Below are positions 17,013 to 25,908 of a stretch of 64,000 nucleotides of DNA, piece after piece. The stretch is from Kangiellaceae bacterium. GTDB lineage: Bacteria; Pseudomonadota; Gammaproteobacteria; Enterobacterales; Kangiellaceae. The notes under the pieces are model-generated. The model did not search any database. It had not been told where the DNA came from and saw only the letters and a program-made list of their open reading frames with translations. The stretch lies in assembly GCA_013373015.1 (NCBI GenBank), contig JABXIQ010000006.1, positions 62,001 to 126,000 on the forward strand, given 5' to 3'. Numbering within the stretch: the stretch's first letter is position 1; every line of letters starts with the position of its first letter. A program made the translations under genes and the position numbers.

Positions 17013-17756
17013 CTAGTGATGATGCGAATGATCTTGAGCTTTCGTTTGCTGCTCCATTGAATGCTGCTGATGATGAGCATGAGGATTTTGTTTCGACAAT
17101 AAAACTCCATATAACTGCCAACAACCCCAAACGATAAAAATCATTCCTAGCGTTGTTCTCACCCAGTTCTTCTTGAAAAACCCAAGGAGCTTATGACTAA
17201 AAACACCAGCAGCTAATAATGCTGGCAAAGTGCCTAAACCAAAAGCAAGCATGGTTAGAAAGCCATTAACGGGACTCGAACTAGTGCTTGCCATAGCTAA
17301 AGCGCTATAAACCAAACCACAAGGTAATAATCCCCACAGCAGCCCCACCACCATCGCTTGATGATATTGACTTAAAGGCAAGAATTTTTTTTGGATTGGA
17401 GACACTTTCTTCCATATATACTGCCCCCCTTTTTCGAACAGACTTAAGAGACTCCACCAACCCAACAAATAAAAACCCATCATTATCAACAAAATTCCAC
17501 CAATGACTACCAACCATGGAAAGTTTGACCATTTCTCAATTGCTGAGCCGATAAAACCTACCACAATGCCTAACAATCCATAACTTAAAACTCGAAATAT
17601 TTGATAGGTTAATGATAAAGATAGATGTTTGTTTGTGTCTGTTGAAGCTCCTAGTGCAACGGTAATACCACCGCACATTCCCATGCAATGACTTGAACCA
17701 AGAAAACCCATAATAAAGGCGGATATTAAAGGAGTGCTAAGAATTTCAATACTCAT
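17013..17756 (-). CDS. DsbD_2/UreH-type membrane protein (TauE/SafE-like) of the cco cluster
   Basis: A 247-residue polytopic protein with six or so membrane segments. It begins with the motif GSSHCMGMCGG near residue 20, typical of the membrane proteins found beside ccoS in many proteobacteria, and ends in a His-rich tail (HAHHQQH and HSHHH). The Cys/Met motif and His tail suggest metal handling, perhaps copper or nickel, during oxidase maturation; that is inference. Its ATG overlaps the ccoS stop by 4 bases, so the two are translationally coupled. It is often annotated as a sulfite exporter, but nothing here supports that substrate. Confidence 0.85.
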   Translation of the reverse strand: MSIEILSTPLISAFIMGFLGSSHCMGMCGGITVALGASTDTNKHLSLSLTYQIFRVLSYGLLGIVVGFIGSAIEKWSNFPWLVVIGGILLIMMGFYLLGWWSLLSLFEKGGQYIWKKVSPIQKKFLPLSQYHQAMVVGLLWGLLPCGLVYSALAMASTSSSPVNGFLTMLAFGLGTLPALLAAGVFSHKLLGFFKKNWVRTTLGMIFIVWGCWQLYGVLLSKQNPHAHHQQHSMEQQTKAQDHSHHH

Positions 17757-17950
17757 GACTTATGCTCGCTATTATTTGTTTTATCTTCACCCTGCTGTTG
17801 CTCAGGGAGTTCTTCTTCATCAAACAAAATTTGACTCGCTTCTCTATCTAGATCCGAATATTGATCTGAATTGACCGCCCAAAAGAATAACCCAATGGCT
17901 AGCGCAAGAATGAGTAGTGTTATGGGGATTAAAAAATAGATAGCATCCAT
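17753..17950 (-). CDS. ccoS: cbb3-type cytochrome oxidase assembly protein CcoS
   Basis: A 65-residue protein with one N-terminal membrane helix (YFLIPITLLILALAIGLFFW, residues about 5-24) followed by the CcoS signature AVNSDQYSDLDREASQILFD. It is required for cofactor insertion during cbb3 oxidase maturation in organisms where it was tested. It is 14 bases after ccoI and overlaps the downstream membrane-protein gene by 4 bases. Confidence 0.95.
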   Translation of the reverse strand: MDAIYFLIPITLLILALAIGLFFWAVNSDQYSDLDREASQILFDEEELPEQQQGEDKTNNSEHKS

Positions 17951-17964
17951 TGTGTTTTCTCAGA

Positions 17965-20382
17965 TTATCTTTTTAATTTTAGCGAGTTCAAAACCACGAC
18001 AATTGAGCTAAATGACATACCAATTGCAGCAACGTAAGGAGCGATGTAGCCGCTGGCTGCAAAAGGGATCATCAATGCATTATAGAACAAAGCCCATGCC
18101 AAGTTTTGTTTAATCACCGTTTGAGTATGACGTGATTTGTTAACAATAAAGCCAACGTCTAACAACTTACCTGACATCAAATAAGCATCTGAACTTATGC
18201 GCGTCAAATCAGCGGCATTGGCCATTGCAACAGACGCATCTGCAGCCGCCATAACAGGCGCATCATTAACTCCGTCTCCTATTACCATCACACGTTTATT
18301 AGCCTGTTGTAATTGCTGTAAATAGGTTAGTTTTTGTTCTGGCTGCATACTGTTTTTCCAATGTTGGATAGACAAGTCTTGTGCCAATTTTTGAACTTGC
18401 TTGCTGGGATCACCACTAAGTAAATGCAGCTCAATCCCTTGTTGTGTTAATTGAGTCATTAATTGAGCAGCATGCTCGCGAACCTTATCTTTCAATAACA
18501 CCTTGCCCACCAAACTCTCATCAGTTGCTAGCCACAAATAAGATTGATCGTTTTCTAAATCGGTATCAAATTGGCTAAAAGTTTGCGTGGTAACAGACTG
18601 AATAAATTGCTGATTTCCAAAGAAATACTTTGTACCGCGAACAATTCCCGACACTCCAGCAAAGGGATGTTGTTGCAACATCTCGACTTCAACTTTTTTG
18701 GGTAAAAAAGGAGCAAAAGCTTTTGCTATAGGGTGTTCGGATTGACTTTCTAGTTGGGCAATAATGCATAGTAGCTCTTCTTTAGACGTAACAGTCCGAA
18801 CAGCGACTTCATCTATTTCCAATAGCCCTTGAGTTAAAGTACCTGTTTTATCAAAAATCACATCAGTAACATGGCTGGCATTTGATAAAAAATGCTGTCC
18901 CTTAATCAACACATTATGTTGATTAAGGGCTAATGAACCGCAAGTCATTGCAATTGGGGTGGCTAGAGATAACGCGCAAGGACAACTTACAACCAATACT
19001 GATAAGGTTATCCATAATGCATTACTCGGCTCAACTCTACTCCAATACCAAGCAACGGCAATTGCCAATAACAAAATAAACAACACAAAGTAACGAGCCA
19101 CCTTATCGGCTAACAATCCTATTGCTGGTTTTTCGAGTAATGCTTGCTCTTGCATTGAAAGTAACTTTGACCAGTAACTATCATCAGGCCTACTAGTTAC
19201 TTCGATCAATAAAGCCTGATGAGTATTAACACTTCCTGCTAGAACAGCATCGCCAATACCTTTATGTACTGGCATAAACTCTCCATTTAACAAAGCCTCA
19301 TTAACCTGCGAGTCACCACTTACCACATTGCCATCCAAAGCAATTGTTTCGCCTGCTTTGACTAACAACCGATCTCCTATCTGTATCTTCTTACGAGCAG
19401 TTGCTCGATAGTTGGACTCTTGAACTTGCAATTGAACCACATTAGGCAGATGGGAGTGTCCGCGATAAACTTTTTCAGACACCAATTGTCGAGCTCGAAA
19501 CTCCAAATAACGACCAATCAAAAGAAAAAAAACAAACATGGTTACAGAATCAAAATACACTTCACCACTATTTTGAATAGTCGCCCAAATACTAGCAAAA
19601 TATGCTAAAAATAACGCCAAGGTTATCGGTACATCCATATTCAGCTGCAACTGTTTTAGAGCTCTAAAAGCACTGAGATAAAAAGGTTTACCTGCGTACA
19701 GCAACACCGGAGTTGCGACCAAAAAACTTACCCAGCGTAAAAAACTTCGATGCTCCGCAGACATGTCGTCAAACACGCCAATATAAAGCGCAACCGCGTA
19801 CATCATCACCTGCATCATGCCCAACCCAGCCAAACCTAATCGACGCAACCATGACTTTTGCTGCAACTGCTGTTGTTCAATGGCTATCTCAGTTTTATAG
19901 GGTAAAGCACTATAGCCGAGCTGATGTAGACGTTTCAAAATTTCACTCAAAGCCACATCAGATTGCTGCCAATTTAGACTGATGGTTTGAGCCGAAACGT
20001 TAACTTTGATACTGGTAACACCTGCTGTTTGGCCGATCTTTCTTTCAACCAACCAAGCGCAAGCGCTGCAACGGATCGCTTCACACAACAATAAAATATG
20101 TGCACTATTTTGGGATGAGTCTTCAAGCAAATAATCCTGTTGAATATCCTGCTCATCATAAACCATAAGCTCTGATGGCAATTCCTGATCTGGGGTAATA
20201 GCTTGATCAGTACGGAATTTATAGTAGTCAGTAAGACCGCTGTTGACGATTGTCTCTGCAACACTAAAACAACCAAGGCAACAAAACTCTCTTGTTTGTC
20301 CTAAAACGTCAAGTTGTTGCTTGAAATAGGAAGGAACAGGAAGCCCGCAATGATAGCAGTCGTTAGCTCTTTTAGCTTCCAT
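17965..20382 (-). CDS. ccoI: Copper-exporting P1B-type ATPase CcoI (FixI)
   Basis: An 805-residue ATPase that moves copper across the inner membrane for the CuB site of the cbb3 oxidase. The N-terminus has a Cys-rich zinc-ribbon-like segment (CYHCGLPVP, FCCLGCFSV) and a heavy-metal domain with CSACAW. Eight membrane helices are expected, with the ion motif SCPCALSLATP. The phosphorylation site is FDKTGTLTQG, the HP locus is SEHPIAKA, and the hinge is GDGVNDAP. All catalytic motifs are intact. The N-terminal Cys-rich domain distinguishes CcoI from housekeeping CopA. It sits between ccoH (10 bases) and ccoS (14 bases). Confidence 0.96.
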   Translation of the reverse strand: MEAKRANDCYHCGLPVPSYFKQQLDVLGQTREFCCLGCFSVAETIVNSGLTDYYKFRTDQAITPDQELPSELMVYDEQDIQQDYLLEDSSQNSAHILLLCEAIRCSACAWLVERKIGQTAGVTSIKVNVSAQTISLNWQQSDVALSEILKRLHQLGYSALPYKTEIAIEQQQLQQKSWLRRLGLAGLGMMQVMMYAVALYIGVFDDMSAEHRSFLRWVSFLVATPVLLYAGKPFYLSAFRALKQLQLNMDVPITLALFLAYFASIWATIQNSGEVYFDSVTMFVFFLLIGRYLEFRARQLVSEKVYRGHSHLPNVVQLQVQESNYRATARKKIQIGDRLLVKAGETIALDGNVVSGDSQVNEALLNGEFMPVHKGIGDAVLAGSVNTHQALLIEVTSRPDDSYWSKLLSMQEQALLEKPAIGLLADKVARYFVLFILLLAIAVAWYWSRVEPSNALWITLSVLVVSCPCALSLATPIAMTCGSLALNQHNVLIKGQHFLSNASHVTDVIFDKTGTLTQGLLEIDEVAVRTVTSKEELLCIIAQLESQSEHPIAKAFAPFLPKKVEVEMLQQHPFAGVSGIVRGTKYFFGNQQFIQSVTTQTFSQFDTDLENDQSYLWLATDESLVGKVLLKDKVREHAAQLMTQLTQQGIELHLLSGDPSKQVQKLAQDLSIQHWKNSMQPEQKLTYLQQLQQANKRVMVIGDGVNDAPVMAAADASVAMANAADLTRISSDAYLMSGKLLDVGFIVNKSRHTQTVIKQNLAWALFYNALMIPFAASGYIAPYVAAIGMSFSSIVVVLNSLKLKR

Positions 20383-20392
20383 CTTTGACCAA

Positions 20393-20947
20393 TTATAAAC
20401 CTAAGGTTAGAGCTTTATGCGAAGGCAAGATCCAAAAATTTTCCAGCTCCCAAGTGCCAGCATTGGGTTGCATGGACATCGTTTGTAATGCTGGCGATAA
20501 AGTCACTTGCCATTTCCCCTCAATCGAACTTGGTAACTGAGCAAAATAATCACCATTTGCGCGTTGCTGTAACGGCCTTACAAAATCTTTATGTTCTAAA
20601 GTCGCGTGGCGAAACTCAATAGTTAGATTATTACTGATTGGCTTCTCAGAAATGATGCTCAAAACCAAGGTGAGAACATCATCTTGCTGCTCAATACGAG
20701 CTTCAGCCTGAATGCCTAAGTGTTGCGCTCGCTCACGCTTTCCTAATGTTTGATTTATTGCCAAACCATCTTTGTAATAATCATCTTTAACCATTGAGTC
20801 GGCATTATTAAAAGCGATAAACACGGTAGTAATACCCGCTATTACCGATGATGCTGGCAGAGCAATTAAGAACCATGGCCAAAATTGTTTATACCATGGT
20901 TTTGTGTCTTTCTGTTGCGAAGATTGAGTGTGAGTTGTATTTGTCAT
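20393..20947 (-). CDS. ccoH: FixH family protein CcoH
   Basis: A 184-residue cbb3 oxidase assembly protein. After a hydrophilic start it has one membrane helix (FWPWFLIALPASSVIAGITT region, about residues 25-48) with the typical KPWYKQFWPWFL entry, then a periplasmic domain that begins SMVKDDYYKDGLAINQTL, the FixH signature. CcoH binds the oxidase subunits during assembly in the systems studied. It lies 16 bases after ccoG and 10 bases before ccoI. Confidence 0.95.
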   Translation of the reverse strand: MTNTTHTQSSQQKDTKPWYKQFWPWFLIALPASSVIAGITTVFIAFNNADSMVKDDYYKDGLAINQTLGKRERAQHLGIQAEARIEQQDDVLTLVLSIISEKPISNNLTIEFRHATLEHKDFVRPLQQRANGDYFAQLPSSIEGKWQVTLSPALQTMSMQPNAGTWELENFWILPSHKALTLGL

Positions 20948-20963
20948 ATTGTAAAAGTGTCGG

Positions 20964-22373
20964 TCAGCGTCTTCTCGCAGGGCTTATAAAGCGCGCGGGT
21001 TCACTAACCGTTAAAGATTCATCGTCAATGCTTTTAACTGTTATTGTCAGTTCTTGGCTACTTTTTTTCAAGTGATACGGATCAATTGCCACTCGAATTG
21101 GAACTGTATCGGCCGCACCCGATTGAACGGTTACTTGCGCGGGACCTTGATACTGAGCTTCATCAATTCCAGAAATAGAAATGGTATATTGATGCGCTTT
21201 TTGATCTTTATTCAAAATACGCAACTTATATATGTTTTCAATATAGCCTTCGGCATTAGTCATATACAAACGATTTCGATCTTTAATTATATCTAATTCC
21301 AGTGGTGTTCTAAACCAAACTGAGGCCACAAAAATCAAACTAGCCAATATCAGTATTGAGCCGTAGCCAATGGTACGACCGCGAAATAACTTAACATCCT
21401 TTCCTTCGTCACGGTGCTCGGTAGTATAACGAACTAATCCCTTCTCATAGCCCATTTTTTCCATCACCTGATCGCACACATCAATACAAGCCGCGCAAGC
21501 AATACACTCATATTGCAACCCATCGCGTATATCAATACCCGTCGGGCAAACATGCACACACTGCATACAATCAATACAATCGCCTAAACCTTGCTCATTG
21601 TATTCTGCTTGAGAAAGATCTTTTTTGCGTGCTCCACGCGACTCACCACGCTTTTCATCGTAAGCAATGATCAATGTATCCTTATCAAACATTGAACTTT
21701 GAAAGCGAGCGTATGGACACATATAAATACACACTTGCTCACGTAATTTACCAGCGTTACCCCAAGTAGCAAAACTATAGAACAATACCCAAAAAGTTTC
21801 CCACGGGCCTGTGCTGAAAGTAAGAATCTCTTGAGTAAGCTCTTTAATCGGAGTGAAATACCCTACAAAGGTATAACCAGTAAAGAGTGCAAACACTATC
21901 CACAGAGAGTGTTTAGCAAATTTTTTCCAGATTTTTTCAGCATTCCATTTTTGCTTTTCAAGCTTAACCTGTTTATTACGATCGCCTTCAACTAACCGCT
22001 CCATCCAGATAAATGCTTGCGTCCAAACCGTTTGCGGACAGGCATATCCACACCACAAACGTCCCGCTACGGAAGTAAAAAAGAATAGCGCCATCGCTGC
22101 AATAATCAGCAACAGAGTTAAGAAAATAAAATCTTGCGGCCAAAGAGTCAGACCGAAGATATGAAATTGACGAGCAGGAAGATCAAACAAGATTGCTTGG
22201 CGGCCATTCCATGTTAACCAAGGACCTAGATAATAAATACCAAGCAACAACCAAACAGATAAAGTTCTTAGAGTATTAAAGCGCCCAGACACCTTTTTGG
22301 GTCGAATTTTTTTGCGTTTCTCGTATAAATCCCTTTCATCACCAACTATATAAGTATCACTTGCTTTGCTCAT
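20964..22373 (-). CDS. ccoG: Cytochrome c oxidase accessory protein CcoG (RdxA/FixG)
   Basis: A 469-residue membrane iron-sulfur protein implicated in copper reduction for cbb3 oxidase assembly. Membrane segments lie at about 40-60, 85-107, 160-182, 195-212 and 340-360. Between the fourth and fifth are two ferredoxin-type cluster motifs, CIDCMQCVHVCP and CIACAACIDVC. An earlier conserved motif, WCGYACPQTVW, is also present. The C-terminal periplasmic region is an Ig-like FixG domain. It is separated from ccoP by 117 bases that contain a hairpin at 22429-22452, so it may have its own promoter. Confidence 0.96.
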   Translation of the reverse strand: MSKASDTYIVGDERDLYEKRKKIRPKKVSGRFNTLRTLSVWLLLGIYYLGPWLTWNGRQAILFDLPARQFHIFGLTLWPQDFIFLTLLLIIAAMALFFFTSVAGRLWCGYACPQTVWTQAFIWMERLVEGDRNKQVKLEKQKWNAEKIWKKFAKHSLWIVFALFTGYTFVGYFTPIKELTQEILTFSTGPWETFWVLFYSFATWGNAGKLREQVCIYMCPYARFQSSMFDKDTLIIAYDEKRGESRGARKKDLSQAEYNEQGLGDCIDCMQCVHVCPTGIDIRDGLQYECIACAACIDVCDQVMEKMGYEKGLVRYTTEHRDEGKDVKLFRGRTIGYGSILILASLIFVASVWFRTPLELDIIKDRNRLYMTNAEGYIENIYKLRILNKDQKAHQYTISISGIDEAQYQGPAQVTVQSGAADTVPIRVAIDPYHLKKSSQELTITVKSIDDESLTVSEPARFISPARRR

Positions 22374-22490
22374 TGCTAGACCTTACTGATGTGACAGTCA
22401 ATCTCTAATAACACTAGAGTTATGATGACTCGCTACGATAGAAAACAGCGAGCGAATCAAAAACGTTATATTTGTTTTAGACGAACAGAA

Positions 22491-23417
22491 TTACTTCTGC
22501 CCGCCATCTTCTAGTGCCTGCACTTGCTCATCTCTTGATAAGCTATAGACATAAGCAGTAACCAGATGAATTTTTTCTTCTCCCAAAATATCCTTATGCG
22601 CAGGCATGTTAGCTTGAATACCATTAGCGACCGTATTCTTGATCATGCTGATCGAACCGCCATGTAACCATACTGTATCAGCTAAGTTAGCAGCACCTAA
22701 AGCAACATTACCAGTTAGATCTTTGCCATGACAAGCTGCACAAAATTGATTGTATTTAGTCTCACCCGCCTCAACCAGCTCTTCACGGAAACTACGCTCA
22801 GCATTATTTTTGCTTAATACATAGTGTATAACTTCAGACACACCTTGTTCGCCTAAAGTTGCCTCCCAAGCTGGCATCAAACCACGGCGACCGTCAACAA
22901 TCGATTTTTTGATCTGCTCAGGAGTACCACCGTATAACCAATCATTATCGGTTAAGTCAGGGAAGCCTAAAGCTCCACGCCCATCAGCACCATGACAACC
23001 GAAACAGGTATTAGCAAAAATTGACTGTCCCATATCCAATGCTTCAGGTTTGTTTTGCAGCTCTTCAACGCTCATTGCCGCATACTTTTCATACATTGGC
23101 ATGAATTGCTCATCAGCTTTAGCGACTTCTTCATTGTACTGATTAACTTGAGACCAACCTAAAACACCTTGAAACTTTCCTAAACCAGGATAAAGCACCA
23201 AATAAATTACCGAGAAGATGATGGTGATGTAAAACATCCACAACCACCAACGCGGTAGCGGGTTATCATATTCTTCGATGCCATCATATACATGACCCGT
23301 GGTTTTACCCTGCGTAGAGCTTTCTTTTTTCTTACGCGTGAAAAATAACAGGGCGGCACAGCCAGCAATATTGATCACAACGATGGCAATAATATAAATA
23401 CTCCAGAAATTACTCAT
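22491..23417 (-). CDS. ccoP: cbb3-type cytochrome c oxidase subunit III (dihaem c)
   Basis: Dihaem c-type subunit that passes electrons into the oxidase. The protein has 308 residues. The N-terminus has two membrane helices (about 5-25 and 58-78), with the CcoP signature DGIEEYDNPLPRWWLWMF between them. Two haem sites follow, CFGCH and CAACH, each with a downstream Met ligand region (RRGLMPAWE and ANMPAHKD). It is the last gene of ccoNOQP, 6 bases after ccoQ. Confidence 0.98.
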   Translation of the reverse strand: MSNFWSIYIIAIVVINIAGCAALLFFTRKKKESSTQGKTTGHVYDGIEEYDNPLPRWWLWMFYITIIFSVIYLVLYPGLGKFQGVLGWSQVNQYNEEVAKADEQFMPMYEKYAAMSVEELQNKPEALDMGQSIFANTCFGCHGADGRGALGFPDLTDNDWLYGGTPEQIKKSIVDGRRGLMPAWEATLGEQGVSEVIHYVLSKNNAERSFREELVEAGETKYNQFCAACHGKDLTGNVALGAANLADTVWLHGGSISMIKNTVANGIQANMPAHKDILGEEKIHLVTAYVYSLSRDEQVQALEDGGQK

Positions 23418-23423
23418 GGTAGC

Positions 23424-23600
23424 TTACCCCTTACTTTCAACGTGTTTAGCTGACTCAATGGATTGCTCTTCATCCAGCACCATTCGCGCAGCTTCATCAT
23501 AAGTTTTTTTACGTTTTTTTGAATAAACGCCAATGCAAATTCCAATAAACAACAGCATGGTGATTAAGGTCATAATGCCGCGGAAGTCATTAATATCCAT
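23424..23600 (-). CDS. ccoQ: cbb3-type cytochrome oxidase subunit CcoQ
   Basis: A 58-residue single-helix subunit that stabilises the oxidase. It starts [20 protein letters not shown], has one membrane segment at about 10-27, then a basic stretch (YSKKRKKTYDEAARMVLDEE) on the cytoplasmic side. The start codon shares one base with the ccoO stop (TAATG), and ccoP begins 6 bases downstream. It is short enough to be missed by automatic cutoffs, but position and sequence make it secure. Confidence 0.95.
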   Translation of the reverse strand: MDINDFRGIMTLITMLLFIGICIGVYSKKRKKTYDEAARMVLDEEQSIESAKHVESKG

Positions 23601-24229
23601 TATTGACCTCCTGCACTACTATTACTGGTTGACGCGTGTTCATGACCTAATGATTGTAAATAAGCAATCACAGCTTCAATTTCTTTTTTACCTTTTACTT
23701 TTTCACCAGCCGTAGCGATATCTTCGTCGCTATAAGGCACACCTAAAATACGCATGGCGGCTAATTTTTTGCCGGTTAATTCACCATCAAGGATATTTTC
23801 ATCCAACCATGGGAATGATGGCATGTTTGACTCAGGAACCACATCACGAGGGTTCATCAAGTGTACGTAGTGCCATTCATCTGAATAACGACCACCAACA
23901 CGCGCTAAATCTGGGCCTGTGCGCTTAGAACCCCACAAAAATGGATGCTCATAAACATCTTCCCCAGCAACTGAGTAATGACCATAGCGCTCTGTTTCAG
24001 CACGGAATGGACGCACCATTTGAGTATGGCAGGTATTACAACCTTCACGGATAAAAATATCACGACCTTCCATCTCAAGCGGAGTATAAGGGCGCAAAGT
24101 TGCCACTGGCTCAGTAGTGTCTTTCAAGAAAAACAATGGCACGATTTCAGCCAAGCCACCGAAGCTGATTGCAACGATGATCAAAATACCCATCAAGCCT
24201 ATATTTTTTTCGACTTTTTCATGATTCAT
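23600..24229 (-). CDS. ccoO: cbb3-type cytochrome c oxidase subunit II (monohaem c)
   Basis: Membrane-anchored monohaem cytochrome c subunit, 209 residues. One N-terminal helix (about 10-30) precedes the haem motif [12 protein letters not shown]. An axial Met is likely in the [12 protein letters not shown] segment. The typical CcoO phrases [20 protein letters not shown] and [18 protein letters not shown] are present, here cited in part. It lies 12 bases after ccoN and shares one base with ccoQ. Confidence 0.98.
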   Translation of the reverse strand: MNHEKVEKNIGLMGILIIVAISFGGLAEIVPLFFLKDTTEPVATLRPYTPLEMEGRDIFIREGCNTCHTQMVRPFRAETERYGHYSVAGEDVYEHPFLWGSKRTGPDLARVGGRYSDEWHYVHLMNPRDVVPESNMPSFPWLDENILDGELTGKKLAAMRILGVPYSDEDIATAGEKVKGKKEIEAVIAYLQSLGHEHASTSNSSAGGQ

Positions 24230-24241
24230 CTGCAGATCCTC

Positions 24242-25669
24242 CTAATGCGCCACAGGCTCTGGGATACGAGTATCCGCTTTTTCCGAGCCGCCAATTGTTT
24301 TGAAAACGTTGTATGCCATTAAGAACATACCTGCCAAGAAGATGATCCCGCCTAACAAACGAATGCCATAATACGGATAAGTGGCTTCAAGACTTTGTAC
24401 GAAGCTGTAAGTTAAAGTACCGTCAGCATTAGTCGCTCGCCACATCAAACCTTGAGTAATACCCGCGATCCACATCGCGGCGATATAAAGCACCACACCA
24501 ATGGTCGATAACCAGAAGTGCACATTGATCAAGCGCACGCTGAACATCTCTTTTTTACCGAACAGCCCTGGTAGTAATGAGTAAATCGCACCAATTGAAA
24601 CCATGGCAACCCAGCCTAGCGCACCAGAATGTACGTGGCCAATAGTCCAGTCAGTATTGTGAGATAAAGCGTTCACCGTTTTAATCGACATCATAGGACC
24701 TTCAAAAGTAGACATACCATAGAAAGATAACGATACGATTAAGAATTTGATGATGGGATCAGTACGCAATTTATGCCACGCGCCTGATAAGGTCATGATA
24801 CCGTTGATCATGCCTCCCCACGATGGAGCTAACAAAATTAGCGAGAACACCATACCCAACGATTGCGCCCAATCAGGCAAAGAGCTGTAGTGTAAATGGT
24901 GCGGACCTGCCCACATATACACCGCAATCAAAGCCCAGAAGTGGACAATCGATAAACGATACGAATAGACAGGACGACCCGCTTGCTTAGGCACGAAATA
25001 GTACATGATACCCAAGAAGCCTGCGGTTAAGTAGAAACCTACCGCGTTATGCCCATACCACCATTGCACCATTGCATCGACCGCACCTGCATAGACGGAA
25101 TATGACTTCCAAGTATCTACGGGATAAGCAGCACTATTGACCAAGTGCAATACGGCTACGGTTAGAATGAAAGCACCAAAGAACCAGTTAGCAACGTAAA
25201 TATGCGAGGTCTTACGCTTTATCACGGTTCCAAAGAACAAGATAGCATAGGCCACCCAAACGATTGTGATAAGAATATCAATTGGCCATTCAAGCTCGGC
25301 ATATTCTTTACCTGAAGTATAGCCTAAAGGTAGAGTCACTGCGGCAAGGACGATAATCAGTTGCCAACCCCAGAATACGAAAGCAGCCAACTTATCACTG
25401 ATCAAGCGTGTATGGCTGGTTCTTTGTACACAATACAACGATGTTGCCATTAGCACACAGCCGCCAAACGCAAAAATTACTGCATTGGTATGTAATGGAC
25501 GTAAACGACCAAAACTTAACCATGACGTATCAAAGTTTAATGCAGGAAACATCAATTGGGCTGCAATAAGCACCCCAACAGCCATCCCTACAATACCCCA
25601 AATCACGGACATAACGGCAAATTGCCTTATGACCTTATAATTGTAGTTCTCTTTCTTTAACTCACTCAT
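24242..25669 (-). CDS. ccoN: cbb3-type cytochrome c oxidase subunit I
   Basis: Catalytic subunit of the high-affinity terminal oxidase, holding haem b and the haem b3-CuB centre that reduces oxygen. The protein has 475 residues with twelve predicted membrane helices. Conserved His-containing segments include [42 protein letters not shown] and [15 protein letters not shown], which hold the haem and copper ligands. It is the first gene of ccoNOQP and is preceded by a perfect FNR box, consistent with induction when oxygen is low. Confidence 0.98.
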   Translation of the reverse strand: MSELKKENYNYKVIRQFAVMSVIWGIVGMAVGVLIAAQLMFPALNFDTSWLSFGRLRPLHTNAVIFAFGGCVLMATSLYCVQRTSHTRLISDKLAAFVFWGWQLIIVLAAVTLPLGYTSGKEYAELEWPIDILITIVWVAYAILFFGTVIKRKTSHIYVANWFFGAFILTVAVLHLVNSAAYPVDTWKSYSVYAGAVDAMVQWWYGHNAVGFYLTAGFLGIMYYFVPKQAGRPVYSYRLSIVHFWALIAVYMWAGPHHLHYSSLPDWAQSLGMVFSLILLAPSWGGMINGIMTLSGAWHKLRTDPIIKFLIVSLSFYGMSTFEGPMMSIKTVNALSHNTDWTIGHVHSGALGWVAMVSIGAIYSLLPGLFGKKEMFSVRLINVHFWLSTIGVVLYIAAMWIAGITQGLMWRATNADGTLTYSFVQSLEATYPYYGIRLLGGIIFLAGMFLMAYNVFKTIGGSEKADTRIPEPVAH

Positions 25670-25753
25670 TTTGACCTACCTAATTGACCGTTCCCCTTTC
25701 CTCTGCGTAACATACAGACGAAAAGCCTCAAGTATGGTGATTTCGCACATCGG

Positions 25754-25795
25754 ATCTTAAAGAACCGCAGTCCATTATAACTTGATCTGGATCAA
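25754..25795 (-). promoter_or_regulatory. FNR box and predicted class II promoter of ccoNOQP
   Basis: TTGATCTGGATCAA at 25782-25795 is a perfect FNR box centred at 25788.5. A -10 element TAAGAT lies at 25759-25754 on the minus strand; a start at 25747 places the box centre exactly at -41.5. A TATAAT-like word also sits directly beside the box, but it is too close for class II activation. The box is also 114 bases before the divergent lipoprotein gene, which it could influence. Confidence 0.85.
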
Positions 25796-25908
25796 GTGGA
25801 TCCAACAATATAGAAATAAATCCCAACAAATTCATATAGCTGTCATAAAGATGTTGGATAATATGATGGTTTTCTAACCTAACCTTTTGAAATAACGAAG
25901 AAATCGCT

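Noticed and set aside
22429-22452. Hairpin CTCGCT...AGCGAG between ccoP and ccoG
   Set aside because: A 12-base loop and no T-run follow, so I do not call it a terminator; it might mark separate control of ccoG.
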